From the NCBI GenBank assembly GCA_003339415.1, contig PDHQ01000065.1:1-54571 (forward strand): a stretch of DNA of 54,571 nt. Direction: 5' to 3'. Below, piece after piece: positions 40,354-50,558 of the stretch (position 1 is its first letter; the number at the start of each line of letters is the position of its first letter). A program made the translations under genes and the position numbers. Below the pieces are notes generated by a model. It saw nothing but the letters and a program-made list of their open reading frames with translations. It was not told the origin of the DNA and did not search any database. The stretch comes from Ophiocordyceps camponoti-saundersi (nom. inval.). Taxonomy: Eukaryota > Ascomycota > Sordariomycetes > Hypocreales > Ophiocordycipitaceae.

Positions 40354-42168
40354 ATGCTTCTATTGACGGCCCGGCTTCCCCTGTACGGCCTCCCCCGTCG
40401 CCTCCCCCGGCTTTCGTACCCGATCATAGCTGTCATGGCATCATCCTCTTCCGCCACAATGGCCGGCAACTCCGTCTCGGCCAGTAAGCGAACCGCCCCG
40501 TCAACCTCGAAGAAGCCCAAACGTACCAAGCGGGAGAAGAATATAAACGAAGGAAACAGGGATCAGGTGCTACGCTTGGACGTCCAGAACCTTCTTTCAT
40601 CCTCTCCGTCTTCTTCGTCTCCTTCCGTCAAGCCTGTATGCGTCGCCGATCTGCCCACACCTGAGCTCTACTCAGAACTCCAAGTCGACATCGTCGATAT
40701 CTCCTCCAACGGAGACGGCCTCGGTCTGCGATCCGGCCAGGCCAACCACGTCTATGCCGTTCCTTTTACTGTTCCCGGCGACAGAGCCGTGATCCGCGTC
40801 ATTCGTCATCACCCGGACGATAACCTCTCCGTCGCCGATCTTGTTGAGGTCGTTACGCCCTCGTCCCTGCGTGACGATACCCGCGCTCGCTGTCGCTACT
40901 TCGGCCGGTGCGGCGGCTGTCAGTACCAGATGCTTGATTACTCCGAACAGCTTCGTCTTAAGCGCCAAATCCTCGTCAAGGCCTATCGCAACTTTTCACA
41001 TCTTCCCGCCCATTTCATCCCCCCCGTCGCCGAAACCGTTGCCTCCCCGCTGCAATACGGATATCGCACCAAACTGACGCCGCACTTTGACGGTCCTCCC
41101 TTAGTCTCCGGTCGACGGCGCAAACGACGCGATGAGCCGAGGCCCGTCTTTGAAGAGTGTCCCGATATCGGATTCCTGCGCAAAAGCCGTCGCTCTGTCA
41201 TTGACATCGAGGACTGTCCCATCGCAACCGCCGTCATCCGCCGCGGCTTGGAATGCGAACGCGAGCGCATGCGCCGTGACTTCGCCAACTATAGCCGTGG
41301 CGCAACTATTCTGCTGCGGGAGAGCACTCGCCGTTACGACGACGGTTCCGTCCCGGATCCGGACCCGGACCCGAATACCTTGCGCGTCGAAGGGGACGGC
41401 TTCGTCGACATGAAGACGTGCGAGACAAACTCCAAGACCATCACAACTGAGTACATCGGCAAGCATGTCTTTACCAATCCCGCCGGCTCCTTTTTTCAGA
41501 ATAACAACTCCATCCTCCCCGTCTTCACCGCCTACGTCCGCGACAATATCCTTCCCACCCCTTCTTCTTTTTCTTCCCCTTCCTCCGCCTCCCCGACCGC
41601 CAACTCGCCGCCGTTCTACCTCATCGACGCCTACTGCGGCTCAGGCCTTTTCACCATAACCCTAGCCTCCCTCTTCACCCACTCAACAGGCATCGATGTC
41701 GCCGCCGACTCCATCGACTCCGCCCGCAGCAACGCCGCTCTCAACGGCCTCACCGTAGACCGCTGCCGTTTCATCGCCGCTGACGCCAACAACCTCTTCC
41801 GCGAGGTGGAGTACCCTCCCGATCAGACCGTCGTCGTCCTGGACCCTCCCCGCAAGGGATGCGACGGCGATTTCCTTGACCAACTCTCTCGCTACGCCCC
41901 GCGCCGCATCCTCTACGTCAGCTGCAACGTCCACACTCAGGCTCGTGACGTCGGCATCCTCGTCAGGGGTAACGCCGGAGGCGCAAGCTACCGTTTGCGG
42001 AGCCTCGTCGGCTTCGACTTCTTCCCTCAGACGGGACACGTCGAGGGGGTCGCTATCCTCGACAGGTACGACGGCGGAGATGAAGATGGCTCCACCACTG
42101 CCCGCGGCGACGATGCGAACAGTCCCGATATTCGCGATGACGTAGACGCCCACGAGTCGACACAATAG
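40354..42168 (+). CDS. TRM2: tRNA (uracil-5)-methyltransferase Trm2 (TrmA/RumA family)
   Basis: An intronless gene of 604 aa from ATG 40354. Order: a Lys-rich linker (SKKPKRTKREKNI), a TRAM-like domain (VDIVDISSNGDGLG, AVPFTVPGDRAVIRVIRH), a RumA-type cysteine set (C180, C186, C189 in CRYFGRCGGCQY, and C288 in EDCPI) fit for a 4Fe-4S cluster, a SAM-binding motif (DAYCGSGLFTI), LDPPRKGCD, and the catalytic Cys524 in YVSCN. It forms m5U54 (ribothymidine) in the T-loop of tRNAs using S-adenosylmethionine. The first 27 residues (LLLTARLPLYGLPRRLPRLS) look like a mitochondrial presequence. A second in-frame ATG (40435, better context ATGG) would give a form without it. A 28-residue Pro/Ser insert before the SAM motif is unusual. 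Confidence 0.9.
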   Translation: MLLLTARLPLYGLPRRLPRLSYPIIAVMASSSSATMAGNSVSASKRTAPSTSKKPKRTKREKNINEGNRDQVLRLDVQNLLSSSPSSSSPSVKPVCVADLPTPELYSELQVDIVDISSNGDGLGLRSGQANHVYAVPFTVPGDRAVIRVIRHHPDDNLSVADLVEVVTPSSLRDDTRARCRYFGRCGGCQYQMLDYSEQLRLKRQILVKAYRNFSHLPAHFIPPVAETVASPLQYGYRTKLTPHFDGPPLVSGRRRKRRDEPRPVFEECPDIGFLRKSRRSVIDIEDCPIATAVIRRGLECERERMRRDFANYSRGATILLRESTRRYDDGSVPDPDPDPNTLRVEGDGFVDMKTCETNSKTITTEYIGKHVFTNPAGSFFQNNNSILPVFTAYVRDNILPTPSSFSSPSSASPTANSPPFYLIDAYCGSGLFTITLASLFTHSTGIDVAADSIDSARSNAALNGLTVDRCRFIAADANNLFREVEYPPDQTVVVLDPPRKGCDGDFLDQLSRYAPRRILYVSCNVHTQARDVGILVRGNAGGASYRLRSLVGFDFFPQTGHVEGVAILDRYDGGDEDGSTTARGDDANSPDIRDDVDAHESTQ

Positions 42169-42525
42169 CCATCATGGCAGAGATTCGAATAAGAGGAATT
42201 GATCAAACAGTAGAAGGACGTTTCAAGAGACGTTCATCCGTGCATAGAATACGATACCTTTTTTTCCCTTTCACTGTACGGACTGAGGACCATGTTCCGA
42301 GAGATGCGGCGCCGCGCGGATCCGTAGCTCGGCGTTGGGTAACTTCGCGTTATCCCTAGCACAAGGTTTTACGTTGTCTTTAAGCCTTAATCAACGACTT
42401 CTCCAGACCCCGAAGGAAAGTCTTGCGTTTGGAAGAAGCCGACGCGCCATCTTGTTGCCGCAACCAGCCCTTCCTCAGTTGTAATAGATATACATATGTA
42501 CATACACAGGTGATACGGCTGCACC
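42169..42525. other. intergenic between convergent genes
   Basis: A 357-bp 3' region shared by TRM2 and the UNC-45-like gene. Nothing is recognised. Confidence 0.5.
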
Positions 42526-44755
42526 TCAAAGTTCCTCGATTCGGGGACCCTCCAAGTCGGTAGTTCTCGCCGGCTCGTCGCCTTCCAGGAGCGTCTTCAG
42601 CGCCTCCACCGAGATGTGCACCACCTCGGGCCGCCGGCTCCGCTTCAGACACTCCTTGAGCGCCTCCACGCCGTCTTCGCGCCGGATCATCTCCCGCGCG
42701 AGCTTCCCTGTTACCCCCTCCGTCCCTATCATGTTGAAGATGGTGACGACGCCACGGTGCCGGATGCCCTCGTCTGCATCGCGGCAGAGGCCGAGCACAA
42801 CCTGGACACCTCGTTCCCGTTGTACGATGCCGCGGACCACAGTTTCGTTATCCGTCAGCCCTGCGAGGGCACCGCCCGCCGCACTACGCGTGCCCGGGTC
42901 TTCGGCGTCGGCCAGTGCGAGGAGGATGTGAAGCCGGTTGCTTGCCTGCGTGCTTCCGTCGGCGTATAGGAGGACACCTTCGGGGGCCTGGACGAGGTTA
43001 CACACCAACTCGACGGCCGCCTTCGAGACCAGATGGTTGGACGACAGTAGCTGCTCCTCGACGTGCGACCACGCTGTCCGAATAATCGTTGGCCGCGTGT
43101 CGTCGTCGTCGAGCGACGCCAGGTTCGTCAGCGCCATGAGGGCCTCGAACGTGGGCAAAAGATCCCTCGTCTCAGCCGCCGGATCCGGGGGCACGATGGA
43201 TACGAGTGGCCGTATGGCAGCGGTGACGGGGATGGAGCGATTGCCGCCAAAGACAAGAGCAGGATTCGTGCTGATCAATATGCGCGCCAAGGCCTGCGCA
43301 GCCGTGCGACGGGACGCCTCCTCCGTGTCCGGAACAGTGGCCCACGCGGCGAGCAGCAGTGTCACGGCCCCCTGTTGCGATAAGGCGCCTCGAAGGTTCT
43401 TGGCCGTCGATAGGGCGTGTATGATTGATATGATGAGGCTCATGGACGCCCAAGATCCATGTTTACTGTGCGTCACCAGGACGGGCACAAGTCCTGCATC
43501 GAAGACGGCCTGACACCTTTGAGCCACGCTTTCGTCATCGTCGTCCGGTCCCGGCTCAGCCGTTTGACCCGAGGCATTGGCGTACGCCTTTAGCTGGCTC
43601 ATCTTCTTTTGCTCCTCGGAGAGAGCTGGTCGATATTTCGTCAAGTTGACAAAAATGCTGAGGCAGCCGTAGGTGGTTGGCGATCTGGGCTGGGCTTCCG
43701 AAAGCGTCTGAACCAGCTTCTTCAGCAATGGGGGGTTACTTGCGATGCTGTTCTTGACCCGTGGTCGCAGGGAGGCGTATGCGAGGCCCTCGACCGAGTT
43801 CTGAACGTCTTGGTCTTCGTCTCGCAAGAGGATCTTGGTGAAGAGCCCAGACAAGTCCTCTATGCTGGTAACAGCGGGCTCGATCCTGCATCTGTTGCCA
43901 TCATTCGTCGCCGGCGCTGGCTTGGAAGGGACCGCCTTGAGTGTGCGTCAGCCATCGGCGGTTCGTAGGGACCACCCTTCGCTGGCCGCTGGGACTACGT
44001 ACGCTCAGTTTTGCTAGAATGACGGCTGCCAGGTGTTGCACTTGCTCGGAATGCCGTCTGACAGAGATGGAGCCGCCTTCGCCCTGAACCTTTGGCTCAG
44101 CGTCGGACTTGCCGGAGGCTCCGGAGGGATCTTGATCCACCACCTCCTCCAGCCACTCGATGCAATACTTCTGGACAGCCTCGCGGCAGGCCGAGTGCAT
44201 GCAGGCAGCATTGAGCATCTCAAGACAGGCCGTTTCGACCTTGCGACTCTTCCACTCCCGCCTCATAAGGGGGCCGAGAGAGCCGAGGAAGCCCTCGCTC
44301 AGGAAAAGCTCGGCGGTCAGGTCAGGAACAATGGGGAAAATGGCGGAGGCCACGCAAAAGGCGACGATGTAGTCGTCATAGGTGCCCCGTCTGAGACGAT
44401 CAAAGAAGAAGGCAGAGAGTTTCTTGGAGCCATCGCCACCAGCGGCCTTGAGGTAGGCAGCCGTAGTCAGGGTAGCATGGCCACGGACAATGTGCGGCTG
44501 TCTCATATCGAGATAGCACAAGACGGTGTCGAGGCAGTCGCCGTCGATGACTCGGCAAATGCTCTGGTGAGTATCTTTGTACTTGAGCTGAGCCTCAAGG
44601 TCCTCATTGAGCAGCTTCGTCAGTTGGTCGAGGTCTCTGCACGTCTCATCGTCTTCCTGGCCGCCTTCCATCAGGCGGGCGAACACGAGGAGCGTCTGAT
44701 CCTCGAGAGAGGTAGGCTGGCCGTCATCAGGGGCCGCCTCATGATTAGCCGCCAT
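42526..44755 (-). CDS. UNC-45/Cro1/She4-like myosin chaperone (armadillo repeats)
   Basis: Two exons, 44755-44003 and 43935-42526, encode 720 aa; the 67-nt intron GTACGT...TCAAG keeps phase 0. The protein is almost all alpha-helical, armadillo-type, with the She4/UNC-45 central block at about residues 275-420 (IEDLSGLFTKILLRDEDQ, then EGLAYASLRPRVKNSIASNP, GCLSIFVNLTKYRP) and repeats such as KAAVELVCNLVQAPEGV and SAAGGALAGLTDNETVVRG. Family members (She4p, Podospora Cro1, animal UNC-45) fold and stabilise myosin motors and are needed for actin organisation, endocytosis and, in Podospora, for the shift from syncytial to cellular state. The N-terminal TPR of animal UNC-45 is not evident, as in fungal members. 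Symbol left blank because naming differs by species. Confidence 0.88.
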
Positions 44756-45689
44756 GGCGCAGAGAGAGCCGACCAGGTGTTTGAAGAGACGTCTCTCATG
44801 CGAGCCGTGGGTGAAATGTAGCGCACGAATCTAGGTATTGATAGAAGGTAAGTGATGGAGGATAAGGGAGAAGGACAGGGAAAGGAATAGATGGAGGAGT
44901 AGGCTGAGGAGAGGGGTTAGAGTGAGTGGTCAGGTTTATAACAAGTGCATCCGACTGCGGACAGTGCGATGTTTGTTGGAGAAGCACTGGAAGGTTAGTG
45001 GGACCCTGTTAACAGTGGTAGTTGGCCTATGACGGTCAGGACATTCCAGGGCCCTTAAGGTTACACGTGATGAGCATTACATGGTGCGTAGCCGGTTGCA
45101 GTTAGCTTCCTTCGCCTAACGATCTAGGGTAGGGATCTATCAACCTCAGAACAACCAAGAGAAGTACGGATAAGCACTCATCATTTATCAATCAGCCAGT
45201 CATCACCTCAGTCAGTGAAGTGGGTGAGTGGCAATAATTCGCCCCTGCCAATACCTACATATGTATGAATGTACATACATACATGATATGACAGCCTCAC
45301 TTCGGACGCTCGGTCTTCATACATCGGGATCCACGGTTGCATCTGTCGTTGGCGGAAAAGCTTCAAAATCTCGGCTTCTCGGCAGAGAAATTGGACCTCA
45401 TGTGTTACAACTTATCGCCCAAATTCTTGACAGTCACGGAGTGCCTCGATGTGGCTTCGGTCCTCGCGCCGATGCATTGAGCTGGTTTAGCAGAGGCATA
45501 CATACATACAGTATAGGTAGGTACCTAGGTAGGTAGGCTTGCTTCACATGCCGAGGATACAGCAATTGTACGAACAGCGCGTCGCAAAGGGAAAGAAAAA
45601 GATGAGTATTCTTTTCTGTCTTCCCCCGACTCATCCCCAGCAGATATTCATTCGTATGTAGGTATTGGCGAGAGCAAGACATATACGAC
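44756..45689. other. intergenic; upstream of the UNC-45-like gene
   Basis: About 930 bp with CATA and GTAGGTA motifs (45270-45290, 45498-45538) and one CACGTGAT box. No gene is supported. Confidence 0.5.
45064..45071. promoter_or_regulatory. CACGTGAT box upstream of the UNC-45-like gene
   Basis: An RTCACGTG-class site 309 nt upstream of ATG 44755, the same distance as the YPT1 box. Part of the recurring set; function inferred. Confidence 0.4.
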
Positions 45690-47573
45690 TCAGGCGGTGC
45701 GAATCTTGCGCCCGCCTTTGGCAATCTTAGAACCCTCGGGGAGTCGAGACATGGTGCAGTGCGGCTTCTTGTCGAGACCGCCCATGGACGCGAGGGCAAA
45801 CGAGTCGGTGTTGTGCGCAAAGTAGAGGTAGTAACCCGTGCGGTGCTTCTTGACTACCATGACACCAATGGCGCCCGACGCATGGCAATGCTTGACCCCC
45901 GGATGGTTCATGAAGTCGTTTGCGATAAAGGACTCCATGATGACGTCTTCATCCTCGTCCGTGATGTCAAGGCCAAGGGGCCCGCGGCGAGTCCCTTGGT
46001 ACATGCGCTCGGCGCACTTTTGCGAAGCCATTGTCGTCGCCATGTGCTCGCCCGTGCCGCTCGTGACGGCGGCCACAGTCAAGCCCCCCTCATCCTCCAC
46101 GGCGCATGGCACGACGGCGGTGCCGACGCCGACGATTGCGGCCGGTCCTAGTCTCCCACGATGCTTCATGCCGATGCCCCCGGACGAAGAGCCTGCAGCA
46201 ATCAAACCGCGCCCGTCGATGGCGATGGCGCCGATAGTGTCCGTCACCACGTCGCCTTTGTCCATTTCCCACTGTGAGACACGCTTGGGGCTGGGTCCAC
46301 GTAGAGCACCATCCGGCGTTGTTGGCTCTGCCGGACGCTTAAAGCGGCGTGAGGCATTAGAGTCGATATGAGTGCTGATTGACTTGGCCTCGCTGGCCTC
46401 GGAGCGAACAGTCGGAGAGGAGGAGGTGGCGGGCAGAGCATGCCTGCACTTGTCATCCGCTTCCCACCCCCTTTTTACGTCGGCGGCGAGCGGCTTAGGG
46501 CATTTCGCTTTATCCTTGCCGGCACTCGTGGAGGGAGCCGGGCATCGCTGTGAAGTCGGTAAATGCAGCGACGAACGTGCGGCGGCGGCAAAGGTCATGG
46601 GTGTCGTGGTTGTGTGAGCTGGAAACATGGCCGACTCCGTCATGTTGGTCGATTCCAGAACCGGCGTGCCGTTGTACGGAGAGTCTGTCTGGCCTTCGTT
46701 CCAGGTGCCCGTGAGGATGGCGGCGGCGTGCTGTCTGGGAAAAGGCTTCAGGGGATCGAGACTCGGGGCCGTGTCATACTGGCAAGGTATGCATGTTGCG
46801 GCTTTGGAAGGGGCCAGATGAGGGCCGAGACCGACGTCCTTGGCTCCCGCCTCAGCGCGTAGCAGATCTTCCTGCCAGCGATAGAAACGGTCGCGCGAGT
46901 TGGTAGACACGAGATACTCGTTGGAAAACGTGGCCATCCCGTGCTCTTCGGCGAATGCTCTGGCGCCTTCTCCCACCAGGGCGTTTGGGGGCACACGACG
47001 AAGACTCAAGGGCAAGTTGCTGGTATCGAGGATAAGCTTAGCGAGGGAGATGGGGTTTCGGATATCTAATTTCCATCAGCGGACTCTTCAAGCGTCATGA
47101 CCGGCGAGGTGACGCACTGGGGACGGCTCCGCATGCTCCGCTGCGGCCCAGATGGTCAACAATGGTGGCGTCGCACTCGACGGTGCCGTCCATGGACAGG
47201 TTGGAGCCATAGCCAGCATTGGTAATCTCCTTATCTTCGAGTATGCGGAGAGCGGCTTCAACGGCCTCGGTGGAGGTTGCGCCGGCCTTGAGGAAGCGCA
47301 TGCCCATCTCAGCTGCCCTATTTAGAAAACGTCGAGTCAGCCCTGGAGAATGGCTGAGAAAGGGCACGGGCACGAGCGCGGGAAAACGAACGAAACGCAG
47401 GCCTTGAGGTGGACCGTCTCATTTTGGCGACTGTGAAAGCCAGCGCCTGCATGGATGAAAATGGCGGGCACCGAAGTCTGTCTTTGATTAAGGTGAAGCA
47501 GGCGGTCGAGGACGCCGTCGGTACCGCACTTGATCCGAGCCATCATGGGATCAGTAACGGCATTGTGGCTCAT
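45690..47573 (-). CDS. taspase-like threonine aspartase (N-terminal nucleophile hydrolase)
   Basis: Three exons, 47573-47392, 47317-47118 and 47065-45690, encode 585 aa. The alpha subunit begins AIFIHAGAGFHSRQN and continues with ITNAGYGSNLSMDGTVECDA and VPNIRNPISLAKLILDTSN. The presumed catalytic Thr404 lies in DVVTDTIGAIAIDGRGLIAA, after which SSSGGIGMKHRGRLGPAAIVG and TSGTGEHMATTMASQKCAER form the beta subunit. Autocleavage before Thr404 would give the active heterodimer, as in Taspase 1 and plant-type asparaginases. The substrate in fungi is unknown. A poorly conserved insert of about 200 residues (Ser/Thr/Pro/Lys-rich) precedes the Thr, making it much longer than animal Taspase 1. The first intron has a weak donor (GTTCGT). 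A five-codon upstream ORF overlaps the start. Confidence 0.85.
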
Positions 47574-47710
47574 GAGGCGTCTTCCATGGATAAGAGATAC
47601 TGAGCGAACCAGATGAGATATGTCGAGTTGAGCCTAGGTAGTAGGTAGGTAGGTAGGTAGGGGATTAATGAGGTGCGTTGTTCAAGGGGTCGAGGTGGAA
47701 GGGTCACGGC

Positions 47711-47753
<43 letters not shown>

Positions 47754-48550
47754 CGGAGAGACGCGCCGGCCTTTTCTTCAGGTGTCTTTCAGTTCAAAAC
47801 TCCTCAAGCGATGGGCGGTAGCAGACGGGGGCAGCTGCGAGCCAGGAGAGTCGCCCACCCCTTGGGCCCTTGGCCCAGGCGCCTGAGTCCTCTGCCACCA
47901 ATGAGAAAATATATTTCTATCGATGTTTCCACGAGTCAAAAAAGAGTCCTGGGTTCTTCGTTTCGGCTTCAGCGAGCTGAGCCAGGTGAATGGCTGTGCT
48001 TTCGATGAGAGAACTAATATTGCTGAAAAGAATGTCGATGGAGTGGAAGGCGTGCGGTGGAATTCGTCTTCTCGCACGGCTTCTACCGGTTACCCTGTAC
48101 GTTCAACGACGCTTAATCAGCTTGCTCTTAACCCAGCGACACGTTTGTCGCTTCTTGAAAGACCTTTTGAGTGTTGATTACAGGTTTGCCAATTTCCATA
48201 TGTCCATACTTTTGCTAATGTACCCAGATTACTAGGCTCCGAAGCCCAGGATGCTGAGAGACGGCGCCACGTTAAAGATTCAGCCTTTGCAAGATGACGT
48301 CGGGCTCGGCGGCGAGATCCGAGACCCCGATAGGCGCATTACCTGCCTCATTAGACTACGCTTTAAATGCATAGCTACCTACGTAAGCTCCCCGCCGTAT
48401 GCATTCAGACGGCTATGATCTAGGTATCGCAACCCACCTCAACTACCTACCTACCTACCTACCTAGGCAGCCTACCTCCTTCTACTGGCCCCAGACTGAG
48501 TCTTCGACCGTCTTGCAACTCTTTGCCACTCGCATCACCGTCTGCCCGCT
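47574..48550. other. divergent upstream region of the taspase gene and ARP3
   Basis: Includes GTAGGTAG repeats (47639-47662), a GA microsatellite (47711-47757) and a CTACC run (48440-48466). The short upstream ORF of the taspase gene lies at 47592-47575. No other gene is supported. Confidence 0.5.
47711..47757 (+). repeat. GA dinucleotide microsatellite
   Basis: An almost uninterrupted AG/GA run broken once by ACAG, in the taspase/ARP3 divergent spacer. Confidence 0.8.
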
Positions 48551-50210
48551 ATGGCAAACCAAACGCCTGCCGTTGTCATGGACAAGTGAGCCTGTTTCCC
48601 CATCCCGCCCTAGGCTCGCCGACGCTGATCTAGCGGCCCAAACTTGCAGCGGCACGGGTTTTTCCAAGCTGGGTAGGTCGACAGTCGTTTCTTTCTTCCA
48701 TCTCGGCGACTCCTCTGATTCGGCTTGACTTTAGGCTTCGCCGGGAACGACTCGCCCTCGTTCGTCTTCCCGACTGCAATCGCCGTCAAGGGGCCTACCG
48801 GCGGCAGCGGCGGTTCCGGCTCAGGCCGGCCCGCCGTAAGCAACAAGCCTTCCTTTCTCACCGGCGGCGCTGGTCCGAGTAGTAGCCACCTGAGCTCCAA
48901 GAGGGGCACCGAAGACCTCGACTTTTATATCGGAGATGCTGCCTTGGCTGCCGCTGCAGGACCTGGTTTGTTGCCGATCCGGCCTGGTGGAACCTTTCGA
49001 ACTGACGATTTCGTGCAGGATATGGCCTTCACTACCCGATCCGTCACGGACAAATAGAGAATTGGGTGCGTGACGTCTCTACACTGCTCTTGAGCCCTTC
49101 TGACCCGCAGCAGGACTACATGGAGCGATTCTGGTCAAACTCTATTTTCAAATATCTCAGGGTAGAGCCAGAAGACCACTACTTTCTCCTCACCGAGCCG
49201 GTCAGCGATCCCCCATTCATTGCCGCTGTCACTGGGTTTTTCTGATGACAAGTAGCCGCTGAACCCGCCGGAAAATCGAGAGAACACGGCCGAGATATTT
49301 TTCGAGTCGTTCAACTGCGCCGGCATGTACATTGCCGTGCAGGCTGTCCTGGCGCTGGCCGCTTCGTGGACGTCTTCGAAAGTGACAGACCGGTCCCTGA
49401 CGGGTACTGTCATCGACTCCGGCGACGGCGTCACTCACGTCATACCCGTCGCCGAGGGCTATGTTATTGGGTCCTCGATCAAGTCGATCCCAATTGCGGG
49501 CCGAGACATTACCTACTTCGTGCAATCCCTGCTGCGGGATCGCGGTGAGCCCGATTCGTCTCTCAAGACGGCGCAGGAGATCAAGGAGGAGTATTGCTAC
49601 GTTTGTCCGGACATCGTCAAAGAATTCGCAAAGTACGACCGCGATCGTGAGCGATTTGCGAGGCATCTTGTGACGCACCCAGGCGGTCGGCAGGTAACTG
49701 TCGACGTCGGCTATGAACGTTTCCTCGCCCCCGAGATCTTCTTCAACCCGGAAATCTACAGTTCCGACTTCCTGACGCCCCTGCCCATTGTCGTCGACGG
49801 AGTTATCCAACAATCGCCCATCGACGTCCGGCGGGGGCTTTACAAGAACATTGTGCTCTCCGGCGGCAGCACGCTGTACAAGGACTTTGGGAGGCGGTTG
49901 CAGCGAGACATTAAGCAATTGGTGGACGCCCGCATCCGCGCGAGCGAAGTGCGCAGTGGGGGCGCACGCAGCGGCGGGCTGGAGGTGCAAGTCATCACGC
50001 ACAAGAGACAGCGCCACGGTCCCTGGTTCGGCGGCAGTTTACTCGGACAGACGCCAGAGTTTCGGTCGTATTGCCACACCAAGGCAGAGGTGAGGATCGA
50101 TGGCGTTGCTGGAGCATGAACTCGTTTACTGACGGTCGCTGCAGTATCAGGAATACGGACCAAGCATCGTGCGAAGATTTGCGCTGCTGGGCGGGCCTGG
50201 CGGATCTTGA
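48551..50210 (+). CDS. ARP3: actin-related protein Arp3 (Arp2/3 complex)
   Basis: Seven exons, 48551-48585, 48650-48672 (only 23 nt), 48735-48965, 49019-49065, 49114-49200, 49256-50089 and 50145-50210, encode 440 aa. Actin fold motifs are intact: [18 protein letters not shown] (phosphate 1), [55 protein letters not shown] (phosphate 2), [20 protein letters not shown] (adenosine) and a C-terminal [15 protein letters not shown]. Arp3 together with Arp2 mimics an actin dimer to nucleate branched filaments at endocytic patches. The Ser/Gly insert at about residues 38-65 is usual in filamentous fungi. The start [13 protein letters not shown] is family-typical. Acceptor 49114 is chosen over the CAG 3 nt earlier because it gives WDYMERFW. 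Confidence 0.94.
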
Positions 50211-50558
50211 GGAACGAAAAATGGCCTTGTGACTGCAGTTCTTGCCTAGCAGCGGCGGAGAGCCGGGATCTACCCATGAGGTGCGAGGTCTGACGACGGG
50301 GGACTGAAATGATGGATGGGTTGGTTCATCAAAGGAGCTTCTGAGAGGGTGAATCAATAACTTGAACAGTTGAAGAGATGAATGATAGCAGTCAAGGACA
50401 GATGAGAGTTCCCACTATATACACCGGGAGGAAAGCCCAAGCGGAGGTAGGTGGTAGTTTAGGTATCTAGGTAGGTGGTATGTAAATATGCGAGCCTTAT
50501 CTTTAGACCGTGGACATGACCCGCCACGGACCGCCACCAGATTCACCAGATTCACCAG
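50211..50558. other. intergenic between convergent genes
   Basis: A 348-bp 3' region of ARP3 and the ADH gene. A GTAGGTGG motif lies near 50446-50480. Nothing else is seen. Confidence 0.5.
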
